The position numbers were made by a program, and so were the translations under genes. A DNA stretch of 5,004 nt, taken from contig JAKEGI010000057.1 of NCBI GenBank assembly GCA_022615595.1, forward strand, positions 1-5,004. The letters run 5' to 3'. The notes beneath the pieces are model-generated. The model did no database searches, was not told the DNA's origin, and saw nothing but the letters and a program-made list of their open reading frames with translations. Shown piece by piece: positions 1-5,004 of the stretch. This DNA is from Bacteroidales bacterium (GTDB lineage: Bacteria > Bacteroidota > Bacteroidia > Bacteroidales > VadinHA17). How positions within the stretch are numbered: the first letter of the stretch is position 1; each line of letters opens with the position of its first letter.

Positions 1-225
1 CTGCATCTTGACAAATCTCTTGAACACAAAGAGGGCAAACCGGCTATACTTGAGATGCGACGTCATTTCTCAAGCTATTTCAAGGGGCTTCCCAACTTTA
101 AGGAGACCAGGCTCAGGCTCCTTACCTCGCCCGATGTGAATGAAATAAGGGAGATAATTGAAGAGATAAGGGAAAAATGGGGTTCCTGCCGGAGTGAAGA
201 TCTAACCGGAATATTTGGTATCTGA
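1..225 (+). CDS. dusB: tRNA-dihydrouridine synthase, C-terminal fragment (5' end outside window)
   Basis: This is the last 74 codons of a gene that enters from the left edge in frame 1 and stops at TGA 223-225. Dus enzymes are flavoproteins that use NADPH to reduce specific uridines in tRNA to dihydrouridine in the cytoplasm. What is visible is only the C-terminal helical, tRNA-binding part: a 'HLDKSLEHKEGKPAILEMRRHFSS' type segment (residues 2-25 of the fragment), followed by YFKGLPNFKETR. The spaced E-M-R-x-H then Y-x-K-G-L-P pattern is typical of the DusB-type C-terminus in Bacteroidota. The TIM-barrel FMN domain and catalytic cysteine lie outside the window, so the assignment rests on this tail alone. 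The last 24 bp overlap the 3' end of the convergent CPBP protease gene. The subfamily (DusB rather than another Dus) is inferred. Confidence 0.77.
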   Translation: MHLDKSLEHKEGKPAILEMRRHFSSYFKGLPNFKETRLRLLTSPDVNEIREIIEEIREKWGSCRSEDLTGIFGI

Positions 226-1212
226 TCCTGTTTCTGCGTCAGGTCTGCGAGGCACTGCAATCCTGCCATACAGCTTTCTTACATCCTTCCATCCGTAGAC
301 TACAGCCATCAATGCAATAAACAGCAGAGACATTACCACCAGCCCTGCAAAATCCTGCCACGGGTAAATGTTTATCTGCTCATACATTGCCGGCGTCTGA
401 AGAGCTGAGTCCTTATGCGTCACAAATACAAAGAGGAACATGTTGTTGGCCGTATGTGCACCAATGGCCAACTCCGTTCCATCATCCATCAATGTAAGCA
501 CTGCGAAAACAAGCCCGAAAAAGACATATTGCGGTATCATTGTAAGAAAACCGTATTCCTTTACTTCCGGGTTAAGGGCATGCATGAGGCCAAAGAGAAG
601 TGATGAACCTACTGCAGGAAGCCAGCGGTTTCGTGACAATACTGCAAAACCCTGGATAAGATATCCTCTGAAGAGAAGCTCCTCAAACCCCGCCTGGAAA
701 GGTATCATGACCATGGCAATAATTGCCAGCGTTATCAATGATTTTGAGGTGTTGCTGAGGATGAAGTTCCCCGGATCATTCCTTAACGACCAAATAAGCC
801 ATACAGCTGAGATTGCCATCCAGACCAGTGCTGAGAGAAAGATTCTTCCCCACCTTATATTCCGCCCTCCGTTGACCACACTCCCGATGCTTCTCTGGTT
901 AAGCGGCCTAATTATCAGAATAAATGCGAAGAAGGCCAGAACAAATGGAAATACTGTCAGGGCGAAGCCCAGGTTCAGGTTTATTCCTATGGCTTCAAAA
1001 TCAGGCATACCACCCTTTGTGGGGAGGTCTCCTGCCCCGGAATATGCAAACATAACCACAATTAGTGGTATTGCGCCAATGGTATTTGAAACCAGGAAAG
1101 GAATGATGGTTCCTATGAAATATCGCCAGATGGCATTCTTCCCCATGAAGGGAGCTGTCAGGAAAGCACTGTCGCCCTGACCGTTGTAATTTTCGATAGT
1201 ATCTGTTCTCAT
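202..1212 (-). CDS. CPBP-family intramembrane glutamic endopeptidase (CAAX-protease/Abi type)
   Basis: A 336-residue polytopic membrane protein. All three signature motifs of the CPBP (Rce1/Abi) family are intact: E177-E178-x-x-x-R182 in 'FEELLFRGY', F207-x-x-x-H211 in 'LLFGLMHA', and H253-x-x-x-N257 in 'HTANN'. In characterised relatives the glutamates and histidines form the intramembrane active site. Hydrophobic stretches suggest about eight membrane segments (roughly 30-57, 78-104, 122-142, 155-172, 195-213, 222-243, 250-266, 286-308), with a polar N-terminus and a basic C-terminal tail. The substrate is unknown; bacterial members have been linked to peptide maturation, bacteriocin immunity or membrane-protein processing, and nothing here chooses among these. 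The ATG at 1210-1212 starts 5 bp after the nadB stop. A GGGA lies only two bases before it, too close for a normal ribosome-binding site, so translation may depend on coupling to nadB. M23 is a possible later start. No prenylation role should be assumed from the CAAX name. Confidence 0.9.
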   Translation of the reverse strand: MRTDTIENYNGQGDSAFLTAPFMGKNAIWRYFIGTIIPFLVSNTIGAIPLIVVMFAYSGAGDLPTKGGMPDFEAIGINLNLGFALTVFPFVLAFFAFILIIRPLNQRSIGSVVNGGRNIRWGRIFLSALVWMAISAVWLIWSLRNDPGNFILSNTSKSLITLAIIAMVMIPFQAGFEELLFRGYLIQGFAVLSRNRWLPAVGSSLLFGLMHALNPEVKEYGFLTMIPQYVFFGLVFAVLTLMDDGTELAIGAHTANNMFLFVFVTHKDSALQTPAMYEQINIYPWQDFAGLVVMSLLFIALMAVVYGWKDVRKLYGRIAVPRRPDAETGSDTKYSG

Positions 1213-1217
1213 ATTCC

Positions 1218-2795
1218 CTAAAACTCTGAGCCAGGCCTGGCAGGATAATCGATTGAGTAATGAAGGCCCAGGCTCTCCTGGCGGTTCTGTGCCATTTTTA
1301 TCACTAGGTAACCGGCTGCTATAAGATTACGCAGTTCGATGAGCTTCCTTGAGAGAGTTGACCTGCGGTAGAGATCTTCAGTCTCCTGGTATATTATTTC
1401 AAGACGTGTCTTTGCCCTTGCCAGCCTCAGGTCAGACCTTACTATGCCCACATAGTTACTCATTATCATCTGCATCTCCCTGTAATTCTGTGTTACCAGC
1501 ACCATCTCCTCAAGATGGGTTGTACCATGATAGTTCCATTCGGGTATCTTCTCCTCAAAATTCAGATCAGCGATACGCCCTGATGCATCGTCAGAAGCTC
1601 TGTGAGCGTAGACTGCTGCCTCGATGAGCGAGTTTGATGCCAGCCTGTTTGCTCCGTGCAGACCCGTAGAGGAGACCTCGCCGATGGCATAAAGACGGTC
1701 AATCGAGCTCCTGCCGTTCAGGTCAACCTTCACTCCACCGCATGAGTAATGAGCAGCGGGCACAACAGGTATCATCTGCCTTGTTAAATCAATGTCTATC
1801 GAAAGGCATTTCTCATAAATGTGAGGGAAGTGTGACCTGAGTTCCTCAGCGCTGAGATGAGTGCAGTCAAGATAGACAAAGTCATCACCCCTGAGCTTCA
1901 TCTCATGGTCTATTGCCCTGGCAACAACATCACGCGGAGCTAGCGATCCCCTGACATGATACCTCTGCATAAACTTCTGCCCCGCACTATTGCGCAGTTC
2001 GCCGCCGAAACCCCTCATGGCCTCGGTGATCAGGAAGGAGGGCCTTTCATTCGGGTTATAAAGCGAGGTGGGATGAAACTGGATGAACTCCATATTTTCA
2101 ATGATCCCGTTGGCACGGTGAACCATTGCAACACCGTCACCGGTAGCTACCTCAGGATTGGTGGTTGTAAGGTAGATATTACCCAGTCCTCCTGTGGCCA
2201 GAATCGTTGTCTTTGCAAGGAATGTTTTAACCTTATTGTCACTTAAATCAGCCACATAAGCGCCAAAACACCTGATATCCTTCCACTCCCTGGTAACATA
2301 CTCACCCAGGTTGTGCTGCGTAAGCAGGTCTATGGCAAAGTGATTTTCGAATATTTCAATGTTTTGGTGTTCCCTTGCTTTTCTGATAAGCACCCTTTGC
2401 ACCTCAGCCCCGGTTGAGTCTTTATGATGAAGAATCCGGTGTTCGGTGTGCCCTCCCTCCATTGCCATGTCAAGCCTTCCGTCATCCTTCCTGTCAAACT
2501 CAACTCCCATCTCTATGAGTTCCCTGATCCTGTCAGGGGCTTCGCTGACAACCATCCTCACGACCTCTTCCTTGCAGTAACCTGCACCTGCCACCAGCGT
2601 ATCCCTCACATGTTTGTCAATGTTGTCAGGCGGATACATGACTGTGGCTATACCTCCCTGGGCATAATTGGTATTGGTGTCAGCCAGGCCCGCTTTGGTC
2701 ACCACGCATACTTTGCCGTGTGCAGCCGCCTTCAGCGCAAATGAAAGTCCGGCCATGCCGGAACCGATAACAAGAAAATCACATCTAACCTTCAT
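1218..2795 (-). CDS. nadB: L-aspartate oxidase (first step of de novo NAD synthesis)
   Basis: A cytoplasmic FAD enzyme that oxidises L-aspartate to iminoaspartate, which quinolinate synthase (NadA) condenses with dihydroxyacetone phosphate. The 525-residue length is close to the usual 530-540. The N-terminus has the Rossmann dinucleotide motif G11-S-G-M-A-G16 after a beta strand, then 'NTNYAQGGIA' (41-50). The succinate dehydrogenase/fumarate reductase flavoprotein-type capping region follows, with 'EGGHTEHRI' (113-121), 'QFHPTSLY' (H241), 'ITEAMRGFGGELRN' (256-269), 'LAPRDVVARAID' (R288), 'AAHYSCGGV' (H349) and 'GLHGANRLASNSLIEA' (378-393). The active-site acid, histidines and arginine of the family are therefore all present. 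EGGH followed by T-E-H-R is typical of aspartate oxidase rather than SdhA/FrdA, and there is no covalent-flavin SdhA context. The C-terminal helical domain (about 428-515) is complete. The gene is transcribed leftward from the divergent promoter region and is followed after 5 bp by the CPBP protease. Neither nadA nor nadC is in the window, so the pathway is not clustered here. Confidence 0.97.
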   Translation of the reverse strand: MKVRCDFLVIGSGMAGLSFALKAAAHGKVCVVTKAGLADTNTNYAQGGIATVMYPPDNIDKHVRDTLVAGAGYCKEEVVRMVVSEAPDRIRELIEMGVEFDRKDDGRLDMAMEGGHTEHRILHHKDSTGAEVQRVLIRKAREHQNIEIFENHFAIDLLTQHNLGEYVTREWKDIRCFGAYVADLSDNKVKTFLAKTTILATGGLGNIYLTTTNPEVATGDGVAMVHRANGIIENMEFIQFHPTSLYNPNERPSFLITEAMRGFGGELRNSAGQKFMQRYHVRGSLAPRDVVARAIDHEMKLRGDDFVYLDCTHLSAEELRSHFPHIYEKCLSIDIDLTRQMIPVVPAAHYSCGGVKVDLNGRSSIDRLYAIGEVSSTGLHGANRLASNSLIEAAVYAHRASDDASGRIADLNFEEKIPEWNYHGTTHLEEMVLVTQNYREMQMIMSNYVGIVRSDLRLARAKTRLEIIYQETEDLYRRSTLSRKLIELRNLIAAGYLVIKMAQNRQESLGLHYSIDYPARPGSEF

Positions 2796-2820
2796 CCGAA
2801 GTCATCCCAGAGGTGGAAAA

Positions 2821-2851
2821 CAAAGATACAAATTGATTTCAGACATCCATG
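2821..2851 (-). promoter_or_regulatory. Predicted Bacteroidota-type promoter of nadB
   Basis: Read on the - strand, TATCTTTG (2828 down to 2821) matches the Bacteroidota sigma-ABfr -7 consensus TAnnTTTG perfectly. The -33 element is poor: the best candidate at 19-bp spacing is CATG (2851-2848), sharing only TG with TTTG. The box ends 25 bases before the nadB ATG, which would leave a leader of about 20 nt. The strand and position fit the only nadB-side gap. The weak -33 keeps the call tentative. Confidence 0.55.
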
Positions 2852-2854
2852 CAG

Positions 2855-2886
2855 ATTGTAAAACAGCGGATTTTGATATACTTTTG
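2855..2886 (+). promoter_or_regulatory. Predicted Bacteroidota-type promoter of the glycyl-tRNA synthetase gene
   Basis: TACTTTTG at 2879-2886 is a perfect match to the -7 consensus TAnnTTTG. ATTG at 2855-2858, a three-of-four match to the -33 TTTG, lies 20 bp upstream, inside the usual 19-21 bp spacing. The box ends 30 bases before the ATG at 2917, so transcription should start about 2890-2893 with a leader near 25 nt. This leader contains no obvious riboswitch or T-box, and is too short for one. Confidence 0.65.
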
Positions 2887-2916
2887 CCCGGTCATTACGC
2901 AGAACCCAAAATCAGG

Positions 2917-4467
2917 ATGGCTCAGGAAGATATCTTTAAGAAGTTAGTGTCTCATTGCAAGGAGTACGGTTACGTTTTTCCCTCAAGTGAAATATATGAC
3001 GGCCTCGGGGCTGTATATGATTACGGTCAATATGGGGTTGAACTTAAAAACAACATCAAAAAATACTGGTGGGACAGCATGGTTTTGCTGAATGAAAATA
3101 TTGTCGGGCTTGATTCCGCTATATTCATGCACCCGACAACGTGGAAGGCATCAGGCCACGTTGACGCATTCAATGATCCGCTGATTGACAATAAAGACAG
3201 CAAGAAAAGATACCGGGCCGACGTGCTGATTGAGGAGCAGCTGGCTAAGCTTGAAGAGAAGATTGAAAAGGAGGTTGAGAAGGCCAGGGCACGGTTCGGG
3301 GAAAAATTTGATGAGGCTCTCTTCAGGTCAACAAACCCGAGGATAGTTGAGACAAAGGAGAAGTATGACAATCTCAACGGCAGGTTCGTTGCAGCATTGA
3401 CTGAAGGCAATCTCACCGAGCTGAAGCAGATCATTGTTGACAATGAGATTGTATGCCCTGTGTCAGGAACCAGGAACTGGACAGACGTAAGACAGTTCAA
3501 CCTGATGTTTGCCACTGAGATAGGCTCGACCTCAGACGGCGCCATGAAGATCTTCCTCAGGCCTGAGACCGCCCAGGGGATATTCGTCAATTTTCTGAAT
3601 GTTCAGAAGACAGGCAGAATGAGGTTACCGTTCGGTATCGCCCAGATAGGCAAGGCATTCAGAAATGAGATTGTTGCCAGGCAGTTTATCTTCCGCATGC
3701 GCGAGTTTGAACAGATGGAGATGCAGTTCTTCGTTAAACCGGGCACTGAGCTTGAATGGTACAATCACTGGAAAGAGGCGAGGATAAAATGGCACCGCGC
3801 CTTAGGCTTCGGAGATGACAATTACCGGTTCCATGATCATGATAAGCTTGCACACTATGCCAATGCAGCAGCAGACATAGAATACAAATTCCCCTTCGGA
3901 TTCAAGGAGGTTGAGGGTATCCATTCGCGTACCGATTTCGATCTCAGACAGCATCAGGAGTACAGCGGTAAAAAGATGCAGTACTTTGATCCTGAGAAGA
4001 ATGAGTCTTATATCCCTTATGTGGTTGAAACATCCATCGGTGTTGACCGCATGTTCCTCCAGATTATTGCCGCCTCTTACTTCGAGGAGGATCTTACAAA
4101 AGAAGACGGTGTGGCTGACAGCAGGGTGGTTCTGAGACTCCCGTCAGTTCTTGCCCCGGTGAAACTTGCGGTACTGCCTCTTGTGAGGAAGGATAACCTT
4201 CCAGACATTTCCCGTAAAATAATTGACGAGCTTAAGTTCGACTTCAACTGTCAGTATGATGAGAAGGATTCTATCGGCAAACGCTACAGGCGTCAGGATG
4301 CTATTGGTACGCCTTACTGTATAACGATCGACTATCAGACGGCAGAGGACGAGACAGTTACTATCAGGTACAGGGACACTATGCTTCAGGAGAGAGTGCC
4401 TGTATCGCAGCTAAGGGCAATAATTGCAGACAAGGTGAGCCTGCGCGGGCAGCTAAAAAAACTTTAG
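2917..4467 (+). CDS. glyS: Glycyl-tRNA synthetase, single-chain dimeric type
   Basis: A cytoplasmic class II enzyme that joins glycine to tRNA-Gly using ATP. The 516-residue chain is the homodimeric (eukaryote/archaea/Thermus-like) form, not the split alpha/beta form of E. coli. The N-terminal 'SSEIYDGLGAVYDYGQYGVELKNN' type segment (residues 23-46) is a family hallmark. A charged helical insertion follows (about 100-175, rich in E and K), then 'CPVSGTRNWTDVRQFNLMF' (180-198). Motif 2 spans 'LRPETAQGIFVNF' (214-226) and 'FGIAQIGKAFRNEI' (239-252, with the ATP-contacting R249). Motif 3 is 'YVVETSIGVDRMF' (368-380, with R378). The C-terminal anticodon-binding domain begins near 'LAPVKLAVLPL' (412-422) and is complete. 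The frame stays open upstream to 2668, but that part lies antisense to nadB and upstream of the predicted promoter. ATG 2917 starts directly at the conserved N-terminus. Only a weak AGG precedes it. The gene is also called glyQS or glyRS. A glycosyltransferase gene follows after one base. Confidence 0.97.
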   Translation: MAQEDIFKKLVSHCKEYGYVFPSSEIYDGLGAVYDYGQYGVELKNNIKKYWWDSMVLLNENIVGLDSAIFMHPTTWKASGHVDAFNDPLIDNKDSKKRYRADVLIEEQLAKLEEKIEKEVEKARARFGEKFDEALFRSTNPRIVETKEKYDNLNGRFVAALTEGNLTELKQIIVDNEIVCPVSGTRNWTDVRQFNLMFATEIGSTSDGAMKIFLRPETAQGIFVNFLNVQKTGRMRLPFGIAQIGKAFRNEIVARQFIFRMREFEQMEMQFFVKPGTELEWYNHWKEARIKWHRALGFGDDNYRFHDHDKLAHYANAAADIEYKFPFGFKEVEGIHSRTDFDLRQHQEYSGKKMQYFDPEKNESYIPYVVETSIGVDRMFLQIIAASYFEEDLTKEDGVADSRVVLRLPSVLAPVKLAVLPLVRKDNLPDISRKIIDELKFDFNCQYDEKDSIGKRYRRQDAIGTPYCITIDYQTAEDETVTIRYRDTMLQERVPVSQLRAIIADKVSLRGQLKKL

Positions 4468-4468
4468 G

Positions 4469-5004
4469 ATGAGACCGGCACCAGAGAAAGTGCTTATTAT
4501 AACATACTATTGGCCTCCCAGCGGTGGAGCCGGGGTACAGCGATGGCTTAAATTCACCAAGTACCTTCCATCATCAGGCTGGATACCCGTTATCCTTACC
4601 GTTAAACCTGAATATGCAGCGTACCCCTCAAAAGACCCCTCACTCTACGGAGAGATTCCTCTTGATGTTGAGATTAACAGGACCAAAGCCACCAATTACT
4701 TCGCCCTTTATAACAAAGACGAGTCAAAGATACCTCATGGCGGCTTCGCAGCAGGCGCCGACCGGAGCCTGAAAGGCCGCATCAGCCGCTTCATCCGTGG
4801 TAACTTTTTTATTCCCGACCCCCGCCGGGGATGGAACAGACATGCATTCAGAAAAGCCCGCGCCCTTATCAGAGAAGAGAATATCCGCTTCATCATTACT
4901 ACAAGCCCGCCTCATTCGACACAGCTTATTGGCCGCAGGCTGAAGAGGAGATTCCCTGACATCAGATGGGTGGCCGATCTCAGGGACCCGTGGACCGATA
5001 TCTA
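4469..5004 (+). CDS. Glycosyltransferase, GT-B fold, family-4-like (3' end outside window)
   Basis: The first 178 codons of a gene running off the right edge, about 40% of the roughly 420-430 residues usual for such proteins. These enzymes move a sugar from a nucleotide-sugar donor onto an acceptor, often in capsule, lipopolysaccharide or exopolysaccharide assembly at the inner face of the cytoplasmic membrane. The N-terminal Rossmann half has 'VLIITYYWPPSGGAGVQRW' (residues 8-26), whose glycine-rich loop after the first strand is typical of GT-B enzymes. Then come 'GWIPVILTVKPEYAAYPSKD' (37-56), 'FIRGNFFIPDPRRGWN' (108-123), 'IITTSPPHSTQLIG' (142-155) and 'WVADLRDPWTDI' (167-178). This ordered set is familiar from Bacteroidota glycosyltransferases. 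The donor-binding C-terminal domain with its EX7E region is not visible, so family and sugar specificity are undetermined. ATG 4469 lies one base after the synthetase stop (TAG-G-ATG), with no terminator between, implying co-transcription and coupled translation. Confidence 0.88.
   Translation, partial: MRPAPEKVLIITYYWPPSGGAGVQRWLKFTKYLPSSGWIPVILTVKPEYAAYPSKDPSLYGEIPLDVEINRTKATNYFALYNKDESKIPHGGFAAGADRSLKGRISRFIRGNFFIPDPRRGWNRHAFRKARALIREENIRFIITTSPPHSTQLIGRRLKRRFPDIRWVADLRDPWTDI

Noticed and set aside
222..243. Possible hairpin (CTGA/TCAG or CCTG/CAGG arms) near the convergent gene ends.
   Set aside because: The arms are only 4 bp and there is no T-run on either side. It is not distinguishable from chance and not a credible terminator.
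440..1180. 246-codon open frame on the + strand.
   Set aside because: It lies wholly antisense to the CPBP protease gene, whose three active-site motifs are intact. The translation has no recognisable domain and an atypical composition (many S, P, R, K), as expected for a shadow frame.
202..1212. Phage-defence or abortive-infection role for the CPBP protein, because the family name includes Abi.
   Set aside because: The neighbours are housekeeping genes, with no toxin, nuclease, bacteriocin or mobile element in view. The family motif alone does not support a defence function.
2668..2916. N-terminal extension of the glycyl-tRNA synthetase frame, open for 83 codons upstream of ATG 2917.
   Set aside because: Most of it runs antisense through the 5' end of nadB and across the predicted promoter. 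The conserved family N-terminus begins right at M(2917).
3027..3590. 187-codon open frame on the - strand.
   Set aside because: It is antisense to the well-supported glycyl-tRNA synthetase. It is serine-rich low-information protein with no family resemblance.
4724..4915. 63-codon open frame on the - strand, and a + strand frame at 4524-4772.
   Set aside because: Both lie within the glycosyltransferase coding region, whose own frame carries clear conserved motifs.

Overview
The window looks like an ordinary chromosomal segment from a member of the Bacteroidota. Three signs point that way. The 516-residue single-chain glycyl-tRNA synthetase and the family-4-like glycosyltransferase resemble those I know from this phylum. 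Shine-Dalgarno sequences are weak or badly spaced in front of every start. The only sizeable intergenic gap carries two back-to-back matches to the Bacteroidota -7 promoter element (TAnnTTTG). Genus cannot be told from this sequence.

Layout: at the left edge is the 3' end of a tRNA-dihydrouridine synthase gene (+ strand, 1-225). It runs into, and overlaps by 24 bp, the 3' end of a convergent gene for a CPBP-family intramembrane protease (- strand, 202-1212). Just upstream of the protease on the same strand, 5 bp away, is nadB, L-aspartate oxidase (1218-2795). A 121-bp divergent promoter region (2796-2916) separates nadB from the glycyl-tRNA synthetase gene on the + strand (2917-4467). One base after its stop codon begins a GT-B fold glycosyltransferase gene that runs off the right edge (4469-5004).

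The window therefore reads as two divergent transcription units, nadB-CPBP leftward and glyS-glycosyltransferase rightward, plus the tail of a third. The functions are mostly housekeeping: tRNA modification, NAD synthesis and tRNA-Gly charging. A membrane protease and a surface-polysaccharide-type glycosyltransferase are appended at close spacing. There is no shared pathway beyond probable co-transcription. I found no mobile element, CRISPR array, RNA gene, long repeat or broken gene, and no convincing sign of an undescribed system. The most informative non-coding structure is the divergent promoter pair.
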